Source of the DNA: an uncultured bacterium
GTDB lineage: Bacteria > Verrucomicrobiota > Kiritimatiellia > RFP12 > UBA1067
Direction of reading: 5' to 3'
DNA length: 47,398 nucleotides
NCBI GenBank assembly: GCA_902761035.1
Contig: CACWIW010000036.1
Span: 1-47,398, forward strand
Shown here: piece by piece, positions 32,910 through 41,847 of the stretch
Numbering within the stretch: position 1 is the first letter of the stretch
How the letters are laid out: every line of letters begins with the position of its first letter
Program-made: the position numbers and the translations under genes
The notes under the pieces: model-generated
Seen by the model: only the letters and a program-made list of their open reading frames with translations
What the model was told of the DNA's origin: nothing
The model's database searches: none

Positions 32910-35900
32910 TCAGTACACGCCGATGAACACGCCCTTGCGCGCACCCTTGAGGACGAGCGTCGCGCCTTCCTTCGCCAGCTTGTACTTACGGTTCGTCCCG
33001 TCGGCCAGCGCGAACTTGGTGAGGTCGATGTCGGACTCGCTCGCCGCCGTCAGGAGGATGACCTTCGCTGCTGGCGCGCCCAGCGCGCTGACATCGACGG
33101 TCACCGTACCCGATGCGGGATAGGTGATCGATCCGGAGACCGAAAGTCCGTTCTCGTCCGAGGCGAACGCCTTGAAGGTCGAGCCCGCACTGAACGTCAG
33201 GTTGCCAGTCAGCGTTCCCGTGCCGCCAATCGTACCCGCTACCGTCGTCGCACCAACCCACGTGCCCGTGAGGTTGACCGCCGCGCCGGATTCAACGGCA
33301 AGGTCATTGGAAACCGTCTGGGTGTTTGAGAGCGTAAGTGTACCTGCGGTCGAAGCTCCAGGAGCAACGGTAACCGTACCAACGCGGTCATCCGTATCAA
33401 ACAAACCACTATAAGTAGTGTCTTTCGCCTGAAGGATTCTCAGGTTACGGTTCCCGTTACCCCAGTCAGAACGAACTTTACCGCTACCAGCAAGGCTGCC
33501 AATTGTGTGATTGCCACCCGCCGTCTTCAAGATGAGACCAGCAGTAATGTTGTTTTCGCAAATCATTCCGGTCGGGAAGTCGGTCTGAGAAAGAGTACGC
33601 CAATTGTTACCGCCGCCATCGGCATACCTCAAAGTTCCCGTACCCGTTATTCTGGCATAAGACGTGGACTGGTCGTCAATCTGGCTAGCAGTGAGAAGCG
33701 TGAACACGCCATTGTCGGTCGTGGTAATGGTCGTGCCGCCGCCGAACTTGTCGAGGTTCGGAGCGCGGAGTTCGCCATCGACCTTGATGCCGCCGACAGC
33801 CCACCAAGTGCCGGAAGACTGCTGCGGCGTGATAACCGCGCCTTCGGAGATGTAGATCGTGCCTGCCGTCAGCTCGTCAGGAATCGTCTCGCCGAACACA
33901 ACGCACTTGTTGTTCAGTCCTATAGTGCCGGTGAAGCCCGACCAATCGTCCGTAATGTTGAATACGACTGTTACAGCACTACCGTCACCGCTGATTGCGC
34001 CAGAACCGAGAAGCGTTCCAACCTTAAAGGCAGATGCTTTACCAGAACCACCATTGTTCAGATACAGCGTTCCGGTAACCTTGAGGGGAACTGTGCATGT
34101 GTAACCAGTTTCAAGCCAGCCAGTGACATTGTTCAGTTCAACAACTGAACCGCTGTTGCCGTAGTCATTGAACTTGAGCCACACGCCTGTACGGCTATCG
34201 CCCACCATGTTAGTGACATCCTTGACCTGCACGGTACCCGTCCAATCGGCATTCTTCCACCAAGCGTCGCCTGATACAGTAGGCGCACGTCCGGTGAACA
34301 CAACCGTGCCGGCGCCACTCACAGCCTTTGTCGTATGAGAGCTGGTCAAAGTTCCATCGACGTTGAGCGTACCATTCACGACAAAGCCACCATTGGCAGT
34401 CCAGGTCTTATCTACAGGAACTGTCATGGTCACTCCAGACCTAATCTCGAGTTTGCCGCTTTGTCCTGTTGAATCCGAATAAGCCGGTGCGTCGCCGCCC
34501 ACATAAACGCTCTTCGCCGTCAAATTGAACGCGCCCGTGAAGTCGCTGGCGTCAACGATGTAGATATGTTCGCCAGCACCGCTGCCCTGAGTCTTGAGTG
34601 TACCTGTGCCCTTAAGGGTGTTGATCTTCACCAAATTGCCACCCCAGCCATTGCTGTAGGTGAAGGCCACAGTATTGCCCTCGTCCACAAGTTCAAGCGG
34701 AACGGTGTGAACATAAGTGCTGCCATTCCAGGAACTGGTCTGCAAATAGCCGGTCACGCCAGTAAAGCGGATAGTCGAAGCGGCGTTGCCAAACTTGGTG
34801 CCCTCAAACGACGAGACCGACTGGTTCTTGATCCAGACCGTACCAGACCAGCCAATATTCGCCCAACCCTTACCTTCGACAGGCGCAGTAGTGTCATACA
34901 CAACCGTACCGGAGCCGGTGAAGGTTGTGGCGTCGAGGCGATCGGCGTTGATATTCATTACAACGTCCTTTGCAACGTCGATGGTGGCGGCGGTAATCTT
35001 CTCGCTGCCAGCGAGCGTCAGCGTGCCGCTGCCGACCACGTAAACCGTACCCGACAGCGTTCTCTCCTCGCTGACCGTGTAGGTCGTAGGACCTGAGACC
35101 TCGATGACGAGATCGTTCTCGCCAACTTCCGGCACATACTGGACAACCTGAATCGCCGCGAAGCAACCGCGAGCGGTCGGAGTTCCCCCACCAACGCGGT
35201 GCGCGACCATGGTGACGGTATCGCCGGAAAGGACGGCGGAGACAAGCGTATTCGTGCCTTCAGCAATCGGTTCCGCGCTTTGATCCGCACCGGCGCTGCC
35301 CCAAGATGTCGTACCTGTCTGCTGGACTCCATCAACGTATGTGAAGTTGAAGCCGTTGATGGTGTCGTAGCCGAACTTGGCCCCATTCTGGTCGGTGGAG
35401 TGATAGACGATGACACGATAGTGCTCGTAGGGTATGCCCGTGATGGTCACGGTCGGCGTCGGATAGCTAGTGTTTTCATCGATATATCCGTGAAGAAGAT
35501 TACTCGCCGGTGAGAGATTCGAGCAGTTCCAGTGTCCGCGAGTGCCCGAAATCGAGACACTCACGCCAGCCGCTACAGAAGCCGCACCCGTGGAATCGAT
35601 GGCGTTGACGGTGTTGAACGTGGCATTGTTGGCCACAACAAAGTTGTTCCAGGAAGTGCCGGGAACCGCATATCCTTCCAGGCCGACATCGTCACTGGTC
35701 GTGAGGCCGTTGCCCGCACCGTTCGTGAAGTTGATGTTGATGGAGGGCTTGTATTCCTTGATGTCGGACGGATCGCCGTCAACCCAGAAGAGGAGAATGC
35801 CAGTGGCCGTCTGGACGAGTTCGCATGTGCCGACCGCGTTGGCCGTCGTGAGGGTTGTCGTGCCGGTCGAGTTCACCGAGGAGAGGTTCACGGTCCTGAC

Positions 35901-37556
35901 GACCTCGTCGGACGAGTTCTTGACCTTGATCGCGGCGTCCGCCGTGAACGCCGGGGTGGAAGAGGTGAACGAGACAAGCGTCTTCGACTGGACGGACTTC
36001 TCATTGCCGGAAAGCGTCACGTCCGCCATCTTGATCTTGTGGTTGGCGGCAGAGACGGCCTGATACGAGACGCTGCCTGCGCCCTTCAGGTAGTACTCGA
36101 ACGTATTGTTGGCGTTGCCGGACGTCAGTCCCACATTCCATGTGATGCCGTTCGCCTTGGCCACGGAGAGTTTGATCACCTGACCGTCGGTGATGTTGCC
36201 GCCGCCAAAGCCGCCGACAGTCAGCTGGGATTTTTCGTCAACGGTCATCCACATGGTGGTGTCGCCTTGGTACTTGACGAAGGTGTTCATCGTGACAGTG
36301 GCACCGTTGTAGAGGCCCATCCGAAGGTTCCAGCCCTCCACCGACATGCTGGCGTTGATGTTGATGTTGCTTCCGTCAAAGAGGATCGGATCCCAAGTGT
36401 TCTCGCCGGACTTTGCAGGCGTTCCGGACGGATTGGCGCCGCTTGAATTCCGCCAATAACCGGTGCCATTCCACGTGTCGGTGCCGACAAACGACCACGT
36501 GTAGTCTTCGGTCTCGCCAGTCACGGGGTTGACGGCCGTGAGGGGCAGTGTGTAAGTGTTCGCGCTCGCGGTGACCTCCTGTCCGTTGGGGCCAGTCACG
36601 GTGCTGAGATATCCGTTCGGATCCGAAAGAGCGATTCCCGTCTTGGGGAGCGTGACGCTGGTGACGCCGGGATCGGCGATCAGCACGATCGTCTCGCCAA
36701 CGTTGACGGCGGCGAGAGCTTCGTCAAGTGTCGCATAGAGGGTGTCACCGATCTGCGCCACGCCGACGAAGAGGAAGTTGGGAAGCTCTTCCGTAAACGA
36801 AATATCGTCCACTGCACCCTCGCCCTGGAACGCGAGGGCGGAAAGCGTCAAAGACGAGGGCTGAAGACTGGGGAAAAACGTAATGGGGCCGCCGTCCAAG
36901 GCCGTGACCAGCTGACCGTCGATATAGACATTGAACAACACCTTGCCGTTGGAATTGGCCGCCTTGACGGTCAGACGATACCACGCATCAGGATTGAATG
37001 CGCCGCACTGAACTTCACCAAGACCCGCCGCCACGTAGTCGTTCGTTCCAAAAGTCTCGCCACTGTATTTACCGGCGGTTATGACCAGGTTTGACGCGGA
37101 GTTGAGCCAGACGGCGAGCTTGCCCGCGTCGTCGGCGATGTCGGCTTCGTCGCGGCACTGCTCGAACTTGATGAGCGTGTCGATGTAGAGCCCGCCGTCG
37201 CCAAGGTCCACCTGCGTGAACGACGGGGACGAGAACGCGCTAGCCGAGCCCTCCGCCGCGCGGTAGAGAAGGTTTTCGGCATCGACCGCAAGTGCAATCG
37301 AGGTCTCCGCTTCGACAAACTGGTTCGGACGCCCGCACGCGCCGCCGTAGTAGTTCGCGGCGAGGGACATGTTCGTGCCGGACTGCGCATCGGCGGAGTA
37401 CCAGTAGTACTTGCCGCCCTCGGCAGCGGCCCCGGAGGCGGAGAACGCATCCCCGGCGGTGAGGCCGGCGAACGTCGTTCCAGACGTGGTGGAAAGCGTA
37501 GCGGCGCTCGCGGCGAACAGCGCGCCGGCGCTCAGCAGCATGAATATTTTCTTCAT
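32910..37556 (-). CDS. Giant secreted beta-strand repeat protein (autotransporter-associated-repeat type)
   Basis: 1548 residues with signal peptide MKKIFMLLSAGALFAASA. A concanavalin-like region at about 40-270 (FLFVGVAQIGDTLYATLDEA follows it) precedes a middle rich in Thr/Gly/Asn. From about 880 there are tandem modules built as GSGTVVYD or GAGTVVFTG, then W(S/T)GTVWIK/VQVKD, GYLQ/GWLET, TLKGTGTL/TLLGSGAI, FTGAFNL/FTGTIGL and GGFVVNGTLNVDG or GGIKVDGELR. This pattern is a right-handed beta-helix. The C-terminus ends ATLVLKGARKGVFIGVY, without an obvious PEP-CTERM or autotransporter barrel. GAGGAG lies before ATG 37556, with a promoter at 37601-37629. A likely surface adhesin or glycan-binding protein. 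Confidence 0.85.
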   Translation of the reverse strand: MKKIFMLLSAGALFAASAATLSTTSGTTFAGLTAGDAFSASGAAAEGGKYYWYSADAQSGTNMSLAANYYGGACGRPNQFVEAETSIALAVDAENLLYRAAEGSASAFSSPSFTQVDLGDGGLYIDTLIKFEQCRDEADIADDAGKLAVWLNSASNLVITAGKYSGETFGTNDYVAAGLGEVQCGAFNPDAWYRLTVKAANSNGKVLFNVYIDGQLVTALDGGPITFFPSLQPSSLTLSALAFQGEGAVDDISFTEELPNFLFVGVAQIGDTLYATLDEALAAVNVGETIVLIADPGVTSVTLPKTGIALSDPNGYLSTVTGPNGQEVTASANTYTLPLTAVNPVTGETEDYTWSFVGTDTWNGTGYWRNSSGANPSGTPAKSGENTWDPILFDGSNININASMSVEGWNLRMGLYNGATVTMNTFVKYQGDTTMWMTVDEKSQLTVGGFGGGNITDGQVIKLSVAKANGITWNVGLTSGNANNTFEYYLKGAGSVSYQAVSAANHKIKMADVTLSGNEKSVQSKTLVSFTSSTPAFTADAAIKVKNSSDEVVRTVNLSSVNSTGTTTLTTANAVGTCELVQTATGILLFWVDGDPSDIKEYKPSININFTNGAGNGLTTSDDVGLEGYAVPGTSWNNFVVANNATFNTVNAIDSTGAASVAAGVSVSISGTRGHWNCSNLSPASNLLHGYIDENTSYPTPTVTITGIPYEHYRVIVYHSTDQNGAKFGYDTINGFNFTYVDGVQQTGTTSWGSAGADQSAEPIAEGTNTLVSAVLSGDTVTMVAHRVGGGTPTARGCFAAIQVVQYVPEVGENDLVIEVSGPTTYTVSEERTLSGTVYVVGSGTLTLAGSEKITAATIDVAKDVVMNINADRLDATTFTGSGTVVYDTTAPVEGKGWANIGWSGTVWIKNQSVSSFEGTKFGNAASTIRFTGVTGYLQTSSWNGSTYVHTVPLELVDEGNTVAFTYSNGWGGNLVKINTLKGTGTLKTQGSGAGEHIYIVDASDFTGAFNLTAKSVYVGGDAPAYSDSTGQSGKLEIRSGVTMTVPVDKTWTANGGFVVNGTLNVDGTLTSSHTTKAVSGAGTVVFTGRAPTVSGDAWWKNADWTGTVQVKDVTNMVGDSRTGVWLKFNDYGNSGSVVELNNVTGWLETGYTCTVPLKVTGTLYLNNGGSGKASAFKVGTLLGSGAISGDGSAVTVVFNITDDWSGFTGTIGLNNKCVVFGETIPDELTAGTIYISEGAVITPQQSSGTWWAVGGIKVDGELRAPNLDKFGGGTTITTTDNGVFTLLTASQIDDQSTSYARITGTGTLRYADGGGNNWRTLSQTDFPTGMICENNITAGLILKTAGGNHTIGSLAGSGKVRSDWGNGNRNLRILQAKDTTYSGLFDTDDRVGTVTVAPGASTAGTLTLSNTQTVSNDLAVESGAAVNLTGTWVGATTVAGTIGGTGTLTGNLTFSAGSTFKAFASDENGLSVSGSITYPASGTVTVDVSALGAPAAKVILLTAASESDIDLTKFALADGTNRKYKLAKEGATLVLKGARKGVFIGVY

Positions 37557-37600
37557 TTTATTGTCTCCTCGGGCGTTGACCTTTTTGGGGGTAGGCGGGC

Positions 37601-37629
37601 ATGATACCAAAACTTCCCCTCTCATGCAA
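37601..37629 (-). promoter_or_regulatory. Promoter of the beta-strand repeat protein gene
   Basis: TTGCAT (37629-37624), a 17-nt spacer ending TTTTGG, and TATCAT (37606-37601) on the minus strand. The leader of about 40 nt carries the Shine-Dalgarno sequence. Confidence 0.65.
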
Positions 37630-37729
37630 GCCGTTAGTCAATTGAATGTTCCGCAATTGACACCCAATTTTTTCCCGTTGCGGAAATAACCCCACAGAAA
37701 CCGATGCGTTCTGCTCCGCATTCCACCCT

Positions 37730-38326
37730 TCAATCAGAAGTAGCAGTTGTGCCTAATTCGGCCTCGACAGTGCGCCCCCCGCCATTGCTCATATTACGTC
37801 GCCGCAGTTCGTCACGTATCTGCCGTAGATGCCTGACAATCTCGAAAATTGCAACGGCTAGTTCATAGGTAGCCCAGTTGAGGAAAAGCAACAACGGCAA
37901 AAGAGCAAGCGGAATCCATGCGGAATCACGGGTAAAGTAACTTTCCGATGCAGAATAACACCACTTAAAACACAAGAAAGTATAACCTAAATTTCCAACC
38001 CACCAGAAAATATAGAGCCCGACACGTATTGCGTCAAAAGACTTGTCCCTAGGCTCTCCTTGACGCCTATTCGTACTTTCCGGTATTTGCCTCCGTATTC
38101 TTTCCTGTTCTGCCTCCATGCGACGTTTCTCTGTAACCCTACGGTAATACTCTTCCTCGGCCTTACGCCGCTCTTCCATCGCCAATTTTGCCCTCTCATT
38201 TAATGCCTTAACCTTTTCTCGCGCCGCCTCAAATCCCTTTTTACCAAGCTCACAAGCAATCCCGCCTAGTCGCTTCGCAGCATCAGTACCATCCTGTAAA
38301 ATTTTTCCCATCTGTTCTTTCGTCAT
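37730..38326 (-). CDS. Coiled-coil membrane protein, unknown function
   Basis: 198 residues with an N-terminal helical region and a charged coiled coil at about 30-85 (KAEEEYYRRVTEKRRMEAEQ). Two hydrophobic segments follow at about 100-122 (IRVGLYIFWWVGNLGYTF) and 140-165 (PLALLPLLLFLNWATYELAV), then a basic helix (RHLRQIRDELRRR). The two-helix part could be DUF4282-like, but this is a weak impression. GGAG precedes ATG 38326. The gene is more AT-rich than its neighbours and has its own promoter. Confidence 0.7.
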   Translation of the reverse strand: MTKEQMGKILQDGTDAAKRLGGIACELGKKGFEAAREKVKALNERAKLAMEERRKAEEEYYRRVTEKRRMEAEQERIRRQIPESTNRRQGEPRDKSFDAIRVGLYIFWWVGNLGYTFLCFKWCYSASESYFTRDSAWIPLALLPLLLFLNWATYELAVAIFEIVRHLRQIRDELRRRNMSNGGGRTVEAELGTTATSD

Positions 38327-38380
38327 CTTTTATACTCCAAGGTCCATTCAACTTTCAGCCCTTTCGGGCAAAACGCGTCA

Positions 38381-38409
38381 AGTATATTCTATTTCCTTGC
38401 CCAATGCAA
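38381..38409 (-). promoter_or_regulatory. Promoter of the coiled-coil membrane protein gene
   Basis: TTGCAT (38409-38404), a 17-nt spacer and TATACT (38386-38381) on the minus strand, with a short GCCCGAAAGGGC hairpin in the leader. Confidence 0.6.
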
Positions 38410-38459
38410 GCACGATCATTGGAAAACAACTGGGTTGAGAGCGGTCCGAAAGGCGTGGA

Positions 38460-39764
38460 TCATTCATGGAAATCAGGATCGGACGGAGCACAACCCGGTG
38501 GACGGCCTGCTAGATCCATGATTGCAAGCGATATGCGGTCGATGGTCCGCTCGTCCGAGACAAGAGGAGGCATCGCGTAGATGAAATTGCAGAATGGCCG
38601 AAGCCATACGTTGTGGGCGTCGATGACGTCAGAAATGTCCGCCTGCGACGGCAGGCGTTCGACCTCCACCACAGCCGCAGCGCCGAGAACGCGCACATCA
38701 ACTATGTTCGGATGGGACTTGAGCGGCATGAGACGCTTGGCGAAGGCGTCCTCAATCCGCTTCACGTTGGTGGCGTAGTTGGACGAGGCGAAGATGTCTA
38801 GCGAGGCGCATGCCGCCGCGCAGGCAAGCGGATTGGCCATGTACGTGGGGCCGTGCATGAATGCCGAGGGACGTCCGTTGGAGATCGTGTCTGCGACCCT
38901 GGCGGAGGCAAGCGTGGCGGCGAGCGTCATGTGCCCGCCTGTTAGCGCCTTGCCTACGGTCATTATGTCAGGTGTGACCGAGGCGTGGTCCTGCGCCCAG
39001 CGAGGGCCTGTCCGATGGAATCCGGCCGCAATCTCGTCGAATATCAGCAACGCTCCGCATTCGTCGCACAGCCTCCGCATCTCGCGGAGATACTGCGGAT
39101 TGTAGAAGTTCATCGCGTTGGCGGCCTGGAACACAGGTTCGCACACGATCGCGGCAATCTCCGCGCCGTGTTCGTCGATCGCATTGGCAAGCGACCGCGC
39201 GCACGACGGAACCCACTCGCCTCTGAACGGACACGACGGCTTATCCGCGAAGAAATGGCTCGTCATTATCCCTTTGAAGAGCGTGTGCATCCCGTCCGGA
39301 TCCGAAAGCGCCATACATAGCGAAGTGTCGCCATGGTAGCCGCCCTTCAGCGCGAGGATGCGCCGGCGCTCGGGATGGCCGAGCGCCGTCTGGTACTGGA
39401 TCGCCATCTTGGCGGCCACCTCCACGGAGATTGAACCGGAGTCGGCAAAAAAGACGCGGTCAAGGCCAGAAGGCGCGAACGAGGCGAGCTTCTCCGCAAG
39501 GACGACCGCCGGCTCGTGCGTGAAGCCCCCAAACATCACGTGGCACATCTTCTCGCTCTGGCGGCGGATTGCCTCTACGATCGCGGGATGGTTGTGTCCG
39601 TGGGCGACGCACCACCATGACGACACCGCGTCGACGAGGCGGCGCCCGTCCTCAAGCTCGATTTCCACGCCGGACGCGGCGCGTGCCATCCGCACGGGCG
39701 GGGCATCCTTCAACGAGGCGTAGGGATGCCAGATGAACGCACGGTCGTATTCTAGCGGCGTCAT
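38460..39764 (-). CDS. bioA: Adenosylmethionine-8-amino-7-oxononanoate aminotransferase
   Basis: 434 residues. This PLP enzyme makes 7,8-diaminopelargonate from KAPA and SAM. It has the N-terminal IWHPYASLKDAPP, SSWWCVAHGHNHP near 52, the cofactor contact GGYHGDTSLCMALSD, the Asp motif LLIFDEIAAGFHRTG, and the PLP lysine in TVGKALTGGHMTL. ATG 39764 overlaps the bioD stop (ATGA). The long in-frame extension to 40028 lies inside bioD and is rejected. The operon is rph-bioD-bioA, and bioB and bioF are not seen here. Confidence 0.95.
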   Translation of the reverse strand: MTPLEYDRAFIWHPYASLKDAPPVRMARAASGVEIELEDGRRLVDAVSSWWCVAHGHNHPAIVEAIRRQSEKMCHVMFGGFTHEPAVVLAEKLASFAPSGLDRVFFADSGSISVEVAAKMAIQYQTALGHPERRRILALKGGYHGDTSLCMALSDPDGMHTLFKGIMTSHFFADKPSCPFRGEWVPSCARSLANAIDEHGAEIAAIVCEPVFQAANAMNFYNPQYLREMRRLCDECGALLIFDEIAAGFHRTGPRWAQDHASVTPDIMTVGKALTGGHMTLAATLASARVADTISNGRPSAFMHGPTYMANPLACAAACASLDIFASSNYATNVKRIEDAFAKRLMPLKSHPNIVDVRVLGAAAVVEVERLPSQADISDVIDAHNVWLRPFCNFIYAMPPLVSDERTIDRISLAIMDLAGRPPGCAPSDPDFHE

Positions 39765-40441
39765 GCGAACAACCCCGTAAAATCCGCCTCGGCCGCGCAG
39801 TCGGCGCCGACGGACGGAAGCGACACGAGAACCTGCGGGTAGCCGAGTTTTCCGAGGTGGCGCAGGATGGCGTCTCGCGCATCGGCGTCGAGACGCGGAT
39901 CTGCGGAAAAATGCGTGTTGTGTACGACGCCTACGACTCTGATGCCACGCATTTTCGCGGCATCCAGCGAGAGTAGCGCATGGTTTATGGCGCCGAGCCG
40001 GCCACAGGTAACGAGTATGAGCGGCCATTGCCTCTCGGCGACGAAGTCAGCCGTCAACACATCTTCCGTAAGCGGCACGTCGAGTCCGCCTGCCGTCTCC
40101 ACGAGCGTCAGGTCATGCGCCGCCGCGCAAGCGCTCACGGCCTCGGATATCCGCGCCAGATCCACAGTCCGTCCCTCCAGCCGCGCCGCCAGAAGAGGCG
40201 ATGACGGGAAACGGAAAATCTGCGGAGCCGTCAGGCCCTGCGCGTCTTCCGGGAAACGCCTGCCGCCGCACGCGGCCCGATGTACCTCAAGGTCTTCCGA
40301 AAAACCGTCGTTTCCGGTCTGGACCATCTTCACGGTTATGACGTCGACGCCCTTTCCTGAGAGCGCCCGGGCCATTGCGCCCGTCACAACCGTCTTTCCT
40401 ATGCCTGTGTCAATTCCGGAAACGGCGTAAACCTTTTCCAT
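39761..40441 (-). CDS. bioD: Dethiobiotin synthetase
   Basis: 226 residues. It closes the ureido ring of dethiobiotin from DAPA, CO2 and ATP. The P-loop GIDTGIGKTVVT is at residues 9-20, with KMVQTG near 38 and VETAGGLDVPL near 114. The start has AAGGA with good spacing and follows the rph stop after 31 bp. It is translationally coupled to bioA. Together they give two consecutive steps of biotin synthesis. Confidence 0.94.
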   Translation of the reverse strand: MEKVYAVSGIDTGIGKTVVTGAMARALSGKGVDVITVKMVQTGNDGFSEDLEVHRAACGGRRFPEDAQGLTAPQIFRFPSSPLLAARLEGRTVDLARISEAVSACAAAHDLTLVETAGGLDVPLTEDVLTADFVAERQWPLILVTCGRLGAINHALLSLDAAKMRGIRVVGVVHNTHFSADPRLDADARDAILRHLGKLGYPQVLVSLPSVGADCAAEADFTGLFA

Positions 40442-40472
40442 GTCCTGATCCTTGCATTCACCGATGCCAAAG

Positions 40473-41183
40473 TCAAGTTCCCATCAGCTTGAAGATTTTC
40501 CTAAGTCCCTTTCGAGCAAGCGCGCGGAGGGCGTCGAGCGATTCCTCCGTGAACGGATTGTGCTCGGCCGTGCCCTGGAGTTCCACGTAGCGCCCGTCGT
40601 CGGTCATGACGACGTTAAGGTCCACTTCCGCCGTGGAGTCGTGCGCATAGTCGAGGTCGAGCGTCGGCTTGCCGTCGCAAATGCCAACGGACACCGCGGC
40701 GACGCGGTGGACGATGGGGCTTTCAGAGATGACCCCGTCCGCCAAAAGCTTCCTTACGGCGTCCTCTAGGGCGAGCATGCCGCCCGTGATGGACGCACAC
40801 CGCGTGCCGCCGTCTGCCTGCAGCACGTCGCAGTCGATCGTGATCTGCAGCCCGTCGATCTTGGACGTATCCACCGCCGCGCGCAGCGAACGCCCTATGA
40901 GCCGCTGGATTTCCGCGGAACGTGCGTCCAGCTTCAGTTTCTTGATATCGCGGTCCTTGCGTCCGCCGCCGGTGGACGACGGCAGCATCGCGTACTCCGC
41001 CGTCACCCAGCCGCGCCCAGTATCGCGCAGGAACGACGGCACCTTGTCCTCTACGCTCGCAGTACACAGCACCCACGTATCGCCCCACTTCACGAGGACG
41101 CTCCCGGCGGCGTGCTTTGTAAAGCCGCGTATGAATTCAATAGGACGCAGCTGGTCACTTTTTCTTTTTTCAGGGCTCTTCAT
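40473..41183 (-). CDS. rph: Ribonuclease PH
   Basis: 236 residues. A phosphorolytic 3'-5' exoribonuclease that trims tRNA 3' ends. It has LRPIEFIRGFTKHAAGSVLV at the N-terminus, TASVEDKVPSFLRDTGRGWV, AEYAMLPSSTGGGRKDRD and DCDVLQADGGTRCASITGG, all family signatures. ATG 41183 is chosen (AAAGGA about 10 nt upstream) over longer in-frame starts within the leader. It is first in an operon with bioD and bioA. The leader of about 105 nt contains a short 5' hairpin (TTCTCC-ACA-GGAGAA) and small open frames, one of which stops at an ATGA overlap with the rph start. Confidence 0.94.
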   Translation of the reverse strand: MKSPEKRKSDQLRPIEFIRGFTKHAAGSVLVKWGDTWVLCTASVEDKVPSFLRDTGRGWVTAEYAMLPSSTGGGRKDRDIKKLKLDARSAEIQRLIGRSLRAAVDTSKIDGLQITIDCDVLQADGGTRCASITGGMLALEDAVRKLLADGVISESPIVHRVAAVSVGICDGKPTLDLDYAHDSTAEVDLNVVMTDDGRYVELQGTAEHNPFTEESLDALRALARKGLRKIFKLMGT

Positions 41184-41294
41184 TCTGACAATTCCTTTTT
41201 CTCCGAGCGTACGCAGACGTCCGTATTTGTTTTTTTGCCCGACGGCACCCGCCGCCCGGCATCTGTCGTTTCTCCTATTTCTCCTGTGGAGAAC

Positions 41295-41303
41295 ATTATA
41301 CCA
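41295..41303 (-). promoter_or_regulatory. Extended -10 promoter of the rph-bioDA operon
   Basis: TGGTATAAT on the minus strand, about 110 nt upstream of ATG 41183. No clear -35. The 190 bp between it and the thi promoter hold nothing I recognise. Confidence 0.55.
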
Positions 41304-41507
41304 CAACGCTGGCGGGTGTAGGAACGCAGTAGAAAAAAAGGTGACTCTCCAAAACTACCGATAGCGAAAGCAACGCGCGCATTTGGATTTTCAATTGAGT
41401 GTGTCACTTTGGCACACCCGCCTCGTGGGGAATGGCCGGTTTGCAGTGAAAGTGCAGCTTAGTGCAGTACTACGCGAAGCCGGGATAAGCGTGTTTGCTG
41501 CTGCGTC

Positions 41508-41536
41508 TTGACGCGAGCGGGGAGTTGGGGTATACT
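41508..41536 (+). promoter_or_regulatory. Promoter of the thiSFGH operon
   Basis: TTGACG (41508-41513), a 17-nt spacer and TATACT (41531-41536). Expected start near 41543, giving a leader of about 109 nt. Confidence 0.75.
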
Positions 41537-41558
41537 ATGCGGCGTCCAAGACTGAAAA

Positions 41559-41631
41559 GCCATGCGATGGGGGGCACCACCTCGGGTGCCGCTTACGCTG
41601 GCTTTTTCTTTTTTCCGGGGGGCGGCCCCGG
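41559..41631 (+). terminator. Attenuator-like hairpin and second hairpin in the thi leader
   Basis: 41559-41602 folds as GCCAtGCG/CGCTGGC closing GGCACC-ACCTCG-GGTGCC and is followed by a 12-nt T-rich tract (41603-41614), a standard intrinsic terminator placed inside the 5' leader. Immediately after comes CCGGGG-GGCGG-CCCCGG (41615-41631), just before the GGAGAGGAG ribosome binding site of thiS. The TPP aptamer core (CUGAGA, ACCUGAUCUGGAUAAUGCCAGC) is not present. Confidence 0.6.
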
Positions 41632-41651
41632 CAAGGAGAGGAGAACGAAAG

Positions 41652-41846
41652 ATGTTGAAGATAAATGGCGAGGAGAAAGAGGCTGCGGGCCAGACGGTCG
41701 CGGCGTACCTCGTGTCGGCCGGCTTCGACGCCGCGCGCGTCGTGGTGGAGTTGAACGAGGCGATCGTGCCGAAGGCCCGCTACGCCGAGACGACGCTGCG
41801 CGACGGCGATCAGGTGGAAATCGTCTGCTTCATGGGAGGCGGCTAA
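41652..41846 (+). CDS. thiS: Sulfur carrier protein ThiS
   Basis: 64 residues from ATG 41652, with GGAGAGGAG upstream. Beta-grasp fold (MLKINGEEKEAAGQTVAAYL, VVELNEAIVPKARY, DGDQVEIVCFMGGG). The C-terminal GlyGly is adenylated by ThiF and then carries the thiocarboxylate that donates sulfur to the thiazole ring. First gene of thiS-thiF-thiG-thiH. The upstream in-frame extension covers the leader and is rejected. Confidence 0.93.
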   Translation: MLKINGEEKEAAGQTVAAYLVSAGFDAARVVVELNEAIVPKARYAETTLRDGDQVEIVCFMGGG

Positions 41847-41847
41847 G

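Noticed and set aside
41543..41651. TPP riboswitch before thiS
   Set aside because: The conserved CUGAGA and the long 3' aptamer core are absent. Only the terminator-like hairpin is supported.
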